Shown: positions 1 to 6,997, numbered from the stretch's first letter. The stretch is 7,420 nt of DNA from Candidatus Zhuqueibacterota bacterium (GCA_003644825.1 QNDJ01000064.1:1-7420); one strand, 5' to 3'. Notes: generated by a model from the sequence alone, not told the origin. Program-made: numbers and translations.

Positions 1-899
1 ATTAAGTATAAGATGAAAGAAGCAATCAATGCAAAGTTAAAAAGATAAATAATTGCAGAGAAGATCTTCACTCTATTGGGATGCAATTTGAATTTTGATG
101 CGTGTCTTATTCTCTGCGAGAAGAATTTACTGAAATTAAAATCTATAAAGCTTGGTACTCTGGATTCTTTTTCTGTTGCATAACGTATATTAAATTTTTC
201 TATTTTTGCGATTTTATGTAAAAGTAAATCGTCATCACCTGAGATAGCTTTTTCTATACCTTCAAAACCATGGACCTCAAAAAAGATATTTTTTCTATAA
301 GCAAGGTTTCTACCACTGCAGGTAAGGGGAAAGTTCAGGCTTATACTGCCTGCTGAAACCCCAGCAAGGGATAAAGAATCAATGTAAAGAATCCCTGAAA
401 GTATTGATGAAGAATTTTTTTTTAACAGGACCGGAGAAAAACCAATTACAAGGGAAATTTTTTTGTCGAAATGTTTCGTAATAGATGAAATCCAGGTTTT
501 CGGGGGTCTGCAGTCTGCATCGGTTGTCAGAATTATTTCCCCGTTTGAGGCTTCAATACCAGATTTTATTGCAAATTTCTTGGGCGAAAATTCAGAGGGT
601 ATATCTTTTATGTTTATCAGATGAATATTATCAAATTTTTGTGAATATTTCCTTGCAAATAGTTCCGTTCTATCTTCAGACCTATCATTAACGATTATTA
701 TCTCAAAATCTGGATAATCCTGATTAATAAGATGTTTAACACAATCATCAATATTGTTTTCTTCATTTCTTGCAGGAACAATAACTGAAACCTTATATAA
801 AGAATTACATTTACATTTTTTAAGTTTTAATAAACCGTGTAAAAGGAGGATAACGGTCAGGAAATAAGTGGAGCTCAGAATAACCAGTAGCTCATTCAT
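1..899 (-). CDS. Family 2 glycosyltransferase, membrane-associated (3' end outside window)
   Basis: I translated the minus strand from the ATG at 899-897; the frame stays open for about 299 codons to the window edge, so the C-terminus is missing. Residues 4-24 form a hydrophobic N-terminal segment. A GT-A nucleotide-sugar fold follows: VSVIVPARNEEN at 37-48, EIIIVNDRSED at 66-76, the metal/nucleotide-binding DAD at 127-129, GDDD at 221-224 in the position of the acceptor/base motif, and QRIRHASK at 262-269 matching the Q-x-x-R-W region of processive-type GT2 enzymes, with His where Trp is usual. A second membrane segment starts near 281. By family knowledge it transfers a sugar from a nucleotide donor to a lipid or glycan at the inner membrane; donor and acceptor cannot be told. 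The start overlaps the activase stop (ATGA), and GGAAG at 907-903 is a weak ribosome site, so translational coupling is likely. The fold is sure; the specific role is unknown. Confidence 0.92.
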   Translation of the reverse strand, partial: MNELLVILSSTYFLTVILLLHGLLKLKKCKCNSLYKVSVIVPARNEENNIDDCVKHLINQDYPDFEIIIVNDRSEDRTELFARKYSQKFDNIHLINIKDIPSEFSPKKFAIKSGIEASNGEIILTTDADCRPPKTWISSITKHFDKKISLVIGFSPVLLKKNSSSILSGILYIDSLSLAGVSAGSISLNFPLTCSGRNLAYRKNIFFEVHGFEGIEKAISGDDDLLLHKIAKIEKFNIRYATEKESRVPSFIDFNFSKFFSQRIRHASKFKLHPNRVKIFSAIIYLFNFALIASFILYL

Positions 900-3800
900 T
901 TTCTTCCATTGGAGTTCATATAATTTTTAGCCTGAAACATAAATGCTTCGAGGTATGTAGTAACACTTACTTCATCCTGTTGACCATCGTAAGCCAGGTT
1001 AATCCAGGGGACGTTGTTAAAATCTTCTTTTACCTTTTTTGAGATAGCAGTAACAATAGTTCCTGGGAGGCAGGAAAAAGGCATAACATTAGCAATACCA
1101 GATGCTCCTTTATTGATGTAGTCAATAGATTTACCGATACTGAGGATAGCTTCTCCTCCGAAGGTGCAGTGCATATAAGGTTCTGCATACTTGAGTATTT
1201 CAGGAACGGGAGTATCATGGTTATATCTGAGGTATTTTTTAAATGGTTTGTATATTTTATGTTCATCGCTTCTCTGCACCTTATCAGTGAGTAGGGCAAT
1301 AAAGTATTCTTTATAATTTCTATCTTCGATACTATCTTCAATCCATCTAACATTTGTGTACAGGATCCACTCAGCCATAGGAGCGAGCCATACTTCGCCG
1401 CCCAGGCTTTCTATTCTATCAATAAGATAACTATTAGAGAATCTGTTTAATCTCAGGAATATTTCACCAATCATTCCGATAGCTGGTTTCAAATTTGTTT
1501 TATCTGTTTTAATATTTGCCATTTTATTTCTTAATTTTTCGAGAACATCGTATACTTCTTTACCTTCTTCCATAGCCTGAGTGAGCTCTTCGAGGCACTG
1601 TTTGTATACTCTGTTTGTTTCTCCTTTGTTAATTTCATAGGGTCTGATTTCTCTTACCATTTTTTCGAGGACATCAACAGCGAGTAGAGCTCTCCATCCT
1701 TTTCTTCTGAAGCTTTTATCTACTTCTCCCAGGTCAGAGTATGAGTTTCCTGAGGTGGGTGAAATAATCGGAATATCAGCGTGTCCGAGTTCTTTAAGAG
1801 CTATAGCCTGGATAGTTCTGTACTGCCCGAATCTGCAGGGACCTGAAGCTGTAGGCATAAAGAAAGCTGAATTTTTCTTATCGAAATCCGGGCTCATTAT
1901 TTTCGTTAGAATATCGCCTGTAGTAACAATACAGGGGTAGCACTCTTTACCTGTAGTATACTTTCTTCCAAGGTCAGAAGATTCAGGTGTTGGTTCAGGT
2001 AAGACCTCTGCGTCAATACCACATTGCCTGAAAACAGCAGCCATTGGAAGAGCATGATTACTCATATACGGTATATACAGTTTCATACCCTTTTTTGCAG
2101 GTGTTAAAATCTCAAAAGTTTCTATTTCTTTTTCATCCTGTTTAGCTCCTTCAAGGCTATCCAGAAAAGCTTCACATCTTGTAATTATTCCTGCATCTGC
2201 ACTGTGTTCATCAACTTCAAGTTGCAGGACGGGTTTTTTACCGATACTGTCTCTGAATAAATGTATGATCATTGAGTCCGGACCACAACCGAAATTAGTA
2301 ATGTAGACGCCGAATATATTTTTGTATTTCTTGATAAATTCTGCAGCGGCAATAATTTTTTGCCCATATCTCCAGTACATATTAGGGAATTTTTTCCAGA
2401 TGTTTTCCTGTTTCAGAGGTAAGAAATCGAGAGGGATAGCAAGAACACCGAGGTCTCTCAATTTTTTTGGAATTTCCATGTTAAGGCCTTCATCACAGGT
2501 ATTGTATGGTCTTCCGATGAGGACAAAAGCCTTCTGGTCTTCTTTCAGGTTTTCAATAATTTCTCTACCACGAGCCAGTATTTTTTCTGAGAATTCTCTC
2601 TGGGATTTTTCGGCCATTTCCAAGGCTTTTTCTATTTTTCTGGATTTTATTTTTAATGGTTTCAGGACCCTTTTTAATTCATTCAGCAGAAGTTTTTTTC
2701 CTTTCATAAATTTTAGATGTGGTGTCAGGACTTTTATTCCTCTTTTTTTAACTCCGATACTTGCCTCGATGGTATATGGTGAAGACTGGACAAAGGGGCA
2801 GTTATAACTCTGAGTAAACCCAGGGTGTTCTTTTTCAAGGTTGATAATACTTGGTAAAAATAAGTAGTCTATATCTTTTTTGATGATGTTAAGCACGTGT
2901 CCGTGAGCACATTTCACAGGAAAACAGAATTCTGCAGCGACATTTTCACTTCCTGCATTAATTACAGTTTTTGTAGTTCTATCTGAGAGGACAATCTCAA
3001 AGCCCAATTCTTCAAAAAATGTTCTCCAGAAGGGAAAATTCTCGAAGAACTGGAGCATTCTCGGGATACCAATTCTCGGTTTTCTTTTTTCGGGACTTTT
3101 TTCAGGTTTTTGATTTTTTTCAGTTTTGTCATAATATTTTCCCATAAGCAGTTTTTCTCGTTCCTCGAACAGGTCAGGAAGGTTTTCACCCAGTTTTTGT
3201 TTTTTATCGAAATCGTACTTTTCACATCTGCTTCCATAAAACAATGGTTTTTCATTTTCAATCTGAACCTTTTTAATTTCACACACATTTGAGCAGCCGT
3301 GACATACAAAAGTTGAGATGGTATATTTTCTTCTTGATAAATCAAATCCTTTAAACCTGCTTTCTCCTTTATTTTTTCTTTCCATAGCCAGGATTGCAGC
3401 ACCGATAGCACCGAGGACATCGTTGTGAGGTGGTACGGTAATTTTTTTACCTGTTATCTTTTCAAAAGCTGCAACTACTGCTCTATTTTCTGCAGTTCCG
3501 CCCTGAAAGAAAATATTGTTTCCAATTCTTTTTTTGCCAACGACCCTGTTGAGGTAATTGAGAACTATTGAATAAGCCAGGCCTGAGACCAGTTCTTCCT
3601 TGGTGGCGCCGGCCTGTTGTTCGGAGACCAGGTCAGATTCAATAAAAACGGTGCATCTTTCACCAAGTTTTGATGGGCACTCACATTTCATAGCTATCGA
3701 TTCAAATTCTCTTTTAATATTAATCCCCAATCTTTCAGCCTGTTCTTCGAGAAAGGAACCGGTTCCAGCGGCACAGACTTTATTCATTTCAAAATCTACT

Positions 3801-5113
3801 ATAACTCCATTATCCAGAGAGATATATTTTGAGTCCTGCCCACCAATTTCGAAGATTGTATCGACAGTTTTATCATACTGTAAAGCACCTACAGCCTGGG
3901 CAGTTATTTCATTTCTCACAACATCTGCCCCCACAAAATCCCCGATAAGATACCTTCCTGAGCCTGTAGTGGCGACCCCTTTTATGACTACTTTATCAGC
4001 GATTTCGTTTCCGACTTCTTCCAGTCCCTGCCTTACGGCTTCAATTGGTCTTCCTGCAGTGGCAAGGTATTTTCTCGATAGAACATTTTTATCTTTATCG
4101 ATAGCCACAACATTTGTACTCACAGAACCTACATCTATACCCAGGTATGCCTCGATTTTCTCACCTTTGTATGTAATCCCGCTTTTTCCCTGGTTTTTTA
4201 CTGATTTATCGAGAGTGAGCTTAGCGAGGTTGCTTTTTCTTTTTTGCGTTGTTTTGTCAAATTTTTCGAGGAGGGAAAGGTCAGGAAACTTTCTTAATTT
4301 TCCGGAATCGAGCTCAAATAGAGCAGCACCAATAGCTCCTATGCAGGTATGGTGTTCCGGGATAATCAATTCTCCGGGTTCAAGACCGATAACATCTTCA
4401 AAAGCCTTTACCATACCTTTATTTGATGCAACACCACCGATGAATGCAATGGGTTTTTCGAGTATTTTTCCTTTGGCGATACTGCTTTTAAAATTTCTTG
4501 CTACGGCGTAGCACAAACCTGCAACAATATCATAATCAGGGGTTGCAATCTGTTGAAGATGAATCATATCGCTTTTAGCAAAGACGGAACATCTTCCAGC
4601 GATTCTTGGTGGGTTTTTTGATTTTAAAGCAAGTTCGGCGAACTCGTTTTCAATATTTATTCCGAGGCGAGAGGCCTGCTGGTCAAGAAATGCACCGGTA
4701 CCCGCTGCACAGGCGGCATTCATTGAAAAATCTTTCAGAATTGTTTTTTTACCTTCAATTCTCTCCAGAATGAGAAGTTTTGAATCCTCACCACCAAGTT
4801 CTATAACTGTTTTCAAATCAGGCAGTAAATATCCGATACCATTTGTTACAGAAATAACCTCATTTGTGTAGTTTAAATTAAGCACATCTGCTATTATTTT
4901 TCCACCGGTTCCTGTTATACCAATTCCAAGAATAAGTTCAGGATTGTAAGTTTTGGTTAAATCTTTGACTACTCGTACCACTGTTTCAATCGGTTGACCA
5001 AAATGACGGAAATATCGGTCCTCAATTATGTTTTTTTCTTTATCAATTAAAGCGATGTTTACACTAACGGAGCCTATATCTATACCCAGATAATATAAGG
5101 AATTATCTTTCAT
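896..5113 (-). CDS. Acyl-CoA dehydratase activase fused to 2-hydroxyacyl-CoA dehydratase-like domains (BadF/BcrA/HgdC ATPase family, DUF2229)
   Basis: This 1405-residue protein starts at an ATG with a good ribosome site. Residues 8-268 and 323-577 are two tandem ASKHA-fold ATPase domains. Each has the phosphate loop (GIDIGSVSVN at 10-19; GIDVGSVSTN at 325-334), the GGEDSK/GGQDSK motif (107-112; 424-429), CAAGTG (135-140; 447-452) and RC-VF (174-178; 486-490). Cys135/Cys175 and Cys447/Cys487 correspond to the [4Fe-4S] ligands of HgdC-type activators. Cysteines 604, 607, 611 and 630 may form a metal site. From about 680, DUF2229 and HgdB-like segments carry conserved cysteines (FCFPVKC at 729-735, NCPF 771-774, GCGPD 942-946, KECYPC 1056-1061, GPCRFG 1091-1096, HCTFGG 1315-1320, PFSCLPG 1345-1351). 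Known activators use ATP to drive a low-potential electron into a dehydratase cluster; the fused form could do both steps, but its substrate is unknown. Length fits large fused homologs. No separate dehydratase subunit lies in the window. Confidence 0.93.
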   Translation of the reverse strand: MKDNSLYYLGIDIGSVSVNIALIDKEKNIIEDRYFRHFGQPIETVVRVVKDLTKTYNPELILGIGITGTGGKIIADVLNLNYTNEVISVTNGIGYLLPDLKTVIELGGEDSKLLILERIEGKKTILKDFSMNAACAAGTGAFLDQQASRLGINIENEFAELALKSKNPPRIAGRCSVFAKSDMIHLQQIATPDYDIVAGLCYAVARNFKSSIAKGKILEKPIAFIGGVASNKGMVKAFEDVIGLEPGELIIPEHHTCIGAIGAALFELDSGKLRKFPDLSLLEKFDKTTQKRKSNLAKLTLDKSVKNQGKSGITYKGEKIEAYLGIDVGSVSTNVVAIDKDKNVLSRKYLATAGRPIEAVRQGLEEVGNEIADKVVIKGVATTGSGRYLIGDFVGADVVRNEITAQAVGALQYDKTVDTIFEIGGQDSKYISLDNGVIVDFEMNKVCAAGTGSFLEEQAERLGINIKREFESIAMKCECPSKLGERCTVFIESDLVSEQQAGATKEELVSGLAYSIVLNYLNRVVGKKRIGNNIFFQGGTAENRAVVAAFEKITGKKITVPPHNDVLGAIGAAILAMERKNKGESRFKGFDLSRRKYTISTFVCHGCSNVCEIKKVQIENEKPLFYGSRCEKYDFDKKQKLGENLPDLFEEREKLLMGKYYDKTEKNQKPEKSPEKRKPRIGIPRMLQFFENFPFWRTFFEELGFEIVLSDRTTKTVINAGSENVAAEFCFPVKCAHGHVLNIIKKDIDYLFLPSIINLEKEHPGFTQSYNCPFVQSSPYTIEASIGVKKRGIKVLTPHLKFMKGKKLLLNELKRVLKPLKIKSRKIEKALEMAEKSQREFSEKILARGREIIENLKEDQKAFVLIGRPYNTCDEGLNMEIPKKLRDLGVLAIPLDFLPLKQENIWKKFPNMYWRYGQKIIAAAEFIKKYKNIFGVYITNFGCGPDSMIIHLFRDSIGKKPVLQLEVDEHSADAGIITRCEAFLDSLEGAKQDEKEIETFEILTPAKKGMKLYIPYMSNHALPMAAVFRQCGIDAEVLPEPTPESSDLGRKYTTGKECYPCIVTTGDILTKIMSPDFDKKNSAFFMPTASGPCRFGQYRTIQAIALKELGHADIPIISPTSGNSYSDLGEVDKSFRRKGWRALLAVDVLEKMVREIRPYEINKGETNRVYKQCLEELTQAMEEGKEVYDVLEKLRNKMANIKTDKTNLKPAIGMIGEIFLRLNRFSNSYLIDRIESLGGEVWLAPMAEWILYTNVRWIEDSIEDRNYKEYFIALLTDKVQRSDEHKIYKPFKKYLRYNHDTPVPEILKYAEPYMHCTFGGEAILSIGKSIDYINKGASGIANVMPFSCLPGTIVTAISKKVKEDFNNVPWINLAYDGQQDEVSVTTYLEAFMFQAKNYMNSNGRK

Positions 5114-5118
5114 TTACA

Positions 5119-5124
5119 CCCCTT
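5119..5124 (-). promoter_or_regulatory. Ribosome binding site of the activase gene
   Basis: Read on the minus strand, AAGGGG is followed by TGTAA and then the ATG at 5113-5111. The match to anti-Shine-Dalgarno and the 5-base spacing support this start over later in-frame Met codons, as does the LGIDIGS motif only eight residues downstream. Confidence 0.7.
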
Positions 5125-5172
5125 CAATGTTTTTGTAAAGGAATAAATTTTAATAAAGATTCTAAAGCACAA

Positions 5173-5201
5173 AATTTAATATTTTATATCTGAATAATCA
5201 A
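5173..5201 (-). promoter_or_regulatory. Weak sigma70-like promoter candidate for the activase-glycosyltransferase operon
   Basis: On the minus strand TTGATT (5201-5196) lies 17 bases before TAAATT (5178-5173), about 60 bases upstream of the start codon. The surroundings are so AT-rich that such matches arise easily by chance, so this is only the best-spaced candidate. Confidence 0.2.
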
Positions 5202-5292
5202 GATTTATTTTTTTATGGTAGTGTATGAGCAATTTCTTAATAATAAATAATGTAGTGAAGTTATCCTGATATATAGTTAAATTGTTTTTTCT

Positions 5293-5311
5293 ATATCGCT
5301 CCTTATGGAGC
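5293..5311 (-). repeat. Element C, isolated copy outside the array
   Basis: On the minus strand GCTCC-ATAA-GGAGC is followed by GATATAG, the same layout as the array copies. On the plus strand the hairpin at 5298-5311 is followed by TTTTCTTT and looks like a weak terminator, but no plus-strand gene precedes it. Confidence 0.65.
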
Positions 5312-5435
5312 TTTTCTTTATGATATTTTTAATCGTATAGTTTTGGTTAATTTATAAAGATTTTTCAGCCTGTAAATTCTCTTAATTATGAATTAAAGTT
5401 TTTTTAAAGATTTTCTTCGGAGTGGAATTTTAACA

Positions 5436-5457
5436 GGTCGGGCAGGGATGCCCGACC
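5436..5457. repeat. Hairpin element A, copy 1 (G-C version)
   Basis: GGTCGGGC and GCCCGACC flank a short loop, a perfect stem. The stem is followed by ctacgg and a run of eight T, so on the plus strand it resembles an intrinsic terminator; other copies lack the long T run. Confidence 0.8.
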
Positions 5458-5530
5458 TACGGTTTTTTTTGTGTTACATCAGTAAAATAAGTACTTATTC
5501 TATTTATCTTGTAATACTTCAAATTATTGA

Positions 5531-5572
5531 AAAAGATTGCTTCACCCCATATGGGGCTCGCAATGACAGGTA
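5531..5572 (-). repeat. Element B, reversed; core CCCCATATGGGG
   Basis: On the minus strand tgtcattgcgag leads into a perfect 12-base palindromic core and then gcaatctttt. The outer parts match the copies at 6198 and 7165 while the core differs. Its translated reverse frame explains the spurious 88-codon open frame at 5457-5723. Confidence 0.8.
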
Positions 5573-5587
5573 TTGTTTTGATTAAAA

Positions 5588-5614
5588 GCTCCGCCAGTAG
5601 CGGTATGTTTGTAG
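5588..5614 (+). repeat. Element C, forward, outer copy in unit 1
   Basis: gctccgccagtagcgg then tatgtttgtag. The usual GCTCC/GGAGC stem is lost but a shifted stem, CCGC against GCGG, replaces it. Its tail (5604-5614) is an 11-base perfect complement of 6002-6012. Confidence 0.7.
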
Positions 5615-5640
5615 AATTGAGGATTTTTAATAGGACATTG

Positions 5641-5660
5641 AGCTCTGTAGGAGCGATATG
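5641..5660 (+). repeat. Element C, forward, inner copy in unit 1
   Basis: GCTCT-gta-GGAGC with one T-G pair, followed by gatatg. The tail then departs from the outer copy (gggatatt instead of tttgtag). Confidence 0.7.
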
Positions 5661-5720
5661 GGATATTAAAAAACAAGGCATGGTAATCGTGCCATAAAAA
5701 TATTTTTTAATTCTATTTCG

Positions 5721-5741
5721 CACCAGAATCGAATTCTGGTG
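5721..5741. repeat. Hairpin element D, short form, unit 1
   Basis: CACCAGAAT-cga-ATTCTGGTG: nine perfect pairs around three bases. It shares CCAGAAT/ATTCTGG with the longer hairpin at 5855. Confidence 0.8.
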
Positions 5742-5854
5742 CTGGAATAATATAATGGTAAGTCATTAAAATGACTGTTTTTTTTTTAAGGATTATAACT
5801 TTTATTGTTAAAATTAAATAATAGTCTCTTTAGAGACTTCCATAGAATATTTAC

Positions 5855-5881
5855 CACTACCAGAATTTGATTCTGGTAGTG
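5855..5881. repeat. Hairpin element D, long form, unit 1
   Basis: CACTACCAGAAT-ttg-ATTCTGGTAGTG: twelve perfect pairs. It is identical in unit 2. Confidence 0.82.
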
Positions 5882-5908
5882 ATTCGTTATAATTCAAATA
5901 TTTACAAT

Positions 5909-5927
5909 CTCAAGCTGGAAGCTTGAG
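5909..5927. repeat. Hairpin element G, unit 1
   Basis: CTCAAGCT-gga-AGCTTGAG: eight perfect pairs, followed by ttacac. Confidence 0.8.
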
Positions 5928-5960
5928 TTACACATATCCATAATCAAATTGATATTTATA

Positions 5961-5978
5961 TGTCGCACCTACGGAGCT
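5961..5978 (-). repeat. Element C, reversed, inner copy in unit 1
   Basis: On the minus strand gagctccgtaggtgcgaca. The stem has one T-T mismatch in unit 1; its unit 2 counterpart is fully paired apart from one G-T. Confidence 0.65.
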
Positions 5979-6001
5979 CTATTGTTGTTTTTTCCAGTTT
6001 G

Positions 6002-6029
6002 CTACAAACATATCGCCCCTAACGAGGCT
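6002..6029 (-). repeat. Element C, reversed, outer copy in unit 1
   Basis: On the minus strand agcctcgttaggggcg is followed by atatgtttgtag. The stem GCCTC/GGGGC carries a T-G pair on this strand and a mismatch on the other. Confidence 0.68.
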
Positions 6030-6197
6030 AAAAGGGACAGTGAATTTCGCCGATTTAATGAATTTTAGTTTTTAAGGAAACAGCGAATTACACGGATTAC
6101 TCTAATTTGTATATAAAAAGATTCTTTTATGAAGTTTGATTTGTTAAAAATCTGATGTTATTGTAACAGATTCATAAGTAAAGAAGTAAAATACAGT

Positions 6198-6233
6198 TGT
6201 CATTGCGAGCCCGTACGGGCGTGGCAATCTTTT
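6198..6233 (+). repeat. Element B, forward; core GCCCGTACGGGC
   Basis: tgtcattgcgag, a perfect 12-base palindrome, then gtggcaatctttt. It is complementary to the reversed copies at 5531 and 6381 in the same unit. Confidence 0.8.
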
Positions 6234-6283
6234 AATCTAATAGAGATAAACTGTTCTATAGCTCATTTTTTACGTGTTTTTTG

Positions 6284-6305
6284 GGTCGGGCAGGGATGCC
6301 TGACC
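6284..6305. repeat. Hairpin element A, copy 2 (G-T intermediate)
   Basis: GGTCGGGC opposes GCCTGACC: the fourth inner position pairs G with T, which as plus-strand RNA is a G-U wobble. It lies near the right end of unit 1. Confidence 0.75.
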
Positions 6306-6380
6306 TACAGCTTCGTTTAATTTCATCTGTAGAACGAGTACTCGCTTGTAAATATTTTTAACATAATCAGGAGATTATTT

Positions 6381-6410
6381 TTACCCGTACGGGGCTCGCA
6401 ATGACAGGTA
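6381..6410 (-). repeat. Element B, reversed, short form; core CCCCGTACGGG
   Basis: The tgtcattgcgag half and the palindromic core are present, but the gcaatctttt half is replaced by unrelated A/T bases. It is conserved at the same place in unit 2 (7351-7381). Confidence 0.7.
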
Positions 6411-6417
6411 TGTTAAC

Positions 6418-6439
6418 AGTCAGGCAGGGATGCCTGACC
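6418..6439. repeat. Hairpin element A, copy 3 (A-T version)
   Basis: GTCAGGC opposes GCCTGAC perfectly, with the same aggga-type loop as copy 1. It opens unit 2 and corresponds to the copy at 5436. Confidence 0.8.
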
Positions 6440-6507
6440 TACGGTTTTGATGTGTTACATCAGTAGAATAGATACCCGTGCCCATTCATAAAAGGTTTTC
6501 ACCCGGT

Positions 6508-6545
6508 AAGATTGCTTTGCTAATAAAAGCTCGCAATGACAGGTA
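6508..6545 (-). repeat. Element B, reversed; AT-rich core with GCTTT/AAAGC stem
   Basis: Both outer halves are kept (tgtcattgcgag and gcaatctt on the minus strand), but the GC-rich core is replaced by one with a different stem, GCTTT against AAAGC. It is the counterpart of the copy at 5531. Confidence 0.75.
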
Positions 6546-6560
6546 TTGTTTTGATTAAAA

Positions 6561-6587
6561 GCTCCGATAGGAGCGATATGTTTGTAG
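6561..6587 (+). repeat. Element C, forward, outer copy in unit 2
   Basis: GCTCC-gata-GGAGC followed by gatatgtttgtag, the most regular C copy. Bases 6574-6587 are a 14-base perfect complement of 6970-6983. Confidence 0.75.
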
Positions 6588-6610
6588 AATTGAGGATTTT
6601 TGAGGATATT

Positions 6611-6630
6611 GAGCTCCGTTAGGAGCGGGA
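6611..6630 (+). repeat. Element C, forward, inner copy in unit 2
   Basis: GCTCC-gtta-GGAGC, a perfect five-pair stem, where the unit 1 counterpart has a T-G pair and a three-base loop. Confidence 0.7.
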
Positions 6631-6692
6631 TGGGATATTTAAAAACCAGGCTTGGTATCGTGCCATAAAAATATTATTTAATTCTTTTTCTG

Positions 6693-6713
6693 CACCAGAA
6701 TCAAATTCTGGTG
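6693..6713. repeat. Hairpin element D, short form, unit 2
   Basis: Same nine-pair stem as at 5721; only the loop changes (caa for cga). Confidence 0.8.
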
Positions 6714-6822
6714 CTGGAATAATTCATTGGTAAGTCATTAAAATGACTGTTTTAAAAGAATTATAAATTTGTTGGTAAAACCCCAATAACAGTCTCTTTA
6801 GAGACTTCCATATTTTTTTATC

Positions 6823-6849
6823 CACTACCAGAATTTGATTCTGGTAGTG
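6823..6849. repeat. Hairpin element D, long form, unit 2
   Basis: Base-for-base copy of 5855-5881, 968 bp away. Confidence 0.82.
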
Positions 6850-6876
6850 ATTCGTTACAATTCAAATATTTACACT

Positions 6877-6895
6877 CTCAAGCTGGAAGCTTGAG
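6877..6895. repeat. Hairpin element G, unit 2
   Basis: Identical to 5909-5927 including the ttacac tail. Confidence 0.8.
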
Positions 6896-6928
6896 TTACA
6901 CTGATCCATAATCAAATTGATATTTATA

Positions 6929-6947
6929 TGTTACTCCAACGGAGCTC
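6929..6947 (-). repeat. Element C, reversed, inner copy in unit 2
   Basis: On the minus strand GCTCC-gtt-GGAGT; the closing pair is G-T, all others are standard. It differs at four bases from its unit 1 partner. Confidence 0.65.
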
Positions 6948-6969
6948 TATTGTTGTTTTTCCCTGTTTG

Positions 6970-6997
6970 CTACAAACATATCGACCCTAACGGGGCT
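6970..6997 (-). repeat. Element C, reversed, outer copy in unit 2
   Basis: On the minus strand agccccgttagggtcg then atatgtttgtag. The stem has one C-T mismatch, so pairing is not strictly kept in every copy. Confidence 0.65.

Larger units (their letters stand above)
5114..5430. other. AT-rich intergenic leader between the activase start and the repeat array
   Basis: No open frame worth calling. It holds the ribosome site and promoter candidate of the leftward operon and one C-type hairpin at 5293-5311. I saw no riboswitch, tRNA or strong regulatory palindrome. It ends where similarity to the tandem units begins. Confidence 0.6.
5431..6413. repeat. Tandem macro-repeat unit 1 (983 bp)
   Basis: This is the first of at least two head-to-tail copies of a composite non-coding unit; it matches 6414-7384 along its length. 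Landmarks in order: hairpin A at 5436, B reversed at 5531, C at 5588 and 5641, D at 5721, AGTCAT/ATGACT at 5761-5776, GTCTC/GAGAC at 5824-5837, D at 5855, G at 5909, C reversed at 5961 and 6002, a gcgaattacacggatta motif near 6083, a conserved aatct...agatt hairpin near 6150, B at 6198, A at 6284, the palindrome cgagtactcg at 6335-6344, and B reversed at 6381. No gene is evident. Similarity to unit 2 is high from 5855 to 6197 (about 23 differences by eye in some 340 positions) and poor from about 5480 to 5550. Confidence 0.93.

Noticed and set aside
485-691. 68-codon plus-strand open frame
   Set aside because: Antisense to the glycosyltransferase DAD region; no start signal or domain of its own.
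2322-2807. 161-codon plus-strand open frame
   Set aside because: Antisense shadow of the DUF2229/HgdB-like part of the activase, with low-complexity Phe/Ser-rich content.
2962-3420. 152-codon minus-strand open frame
   Set aside because: Out-of-frame reading within the activase gene; the in-frame protein is conserved through this region.
3600-4511. 303-codon plus-strand open frame
   Set aside because: It lies wholly opposite the ATPase domains of the activase, whose motifs are unmistakable; the opposite frame has no recognisable domain.
5457-5723. 88-codon minus-strand open frame
   Set aside because: It is a translation of elements B and C; the frame is not kept in unit 2, so it is unlikely to be a gene.
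5761-5787. Intrinsic terminator (AGTCAT/ATGACT stem followed by ten T)
   Set aside because: The stem is short and AT-rich, the T run shrinks to four in unit 2, and no plus-strand gene lies upstream.
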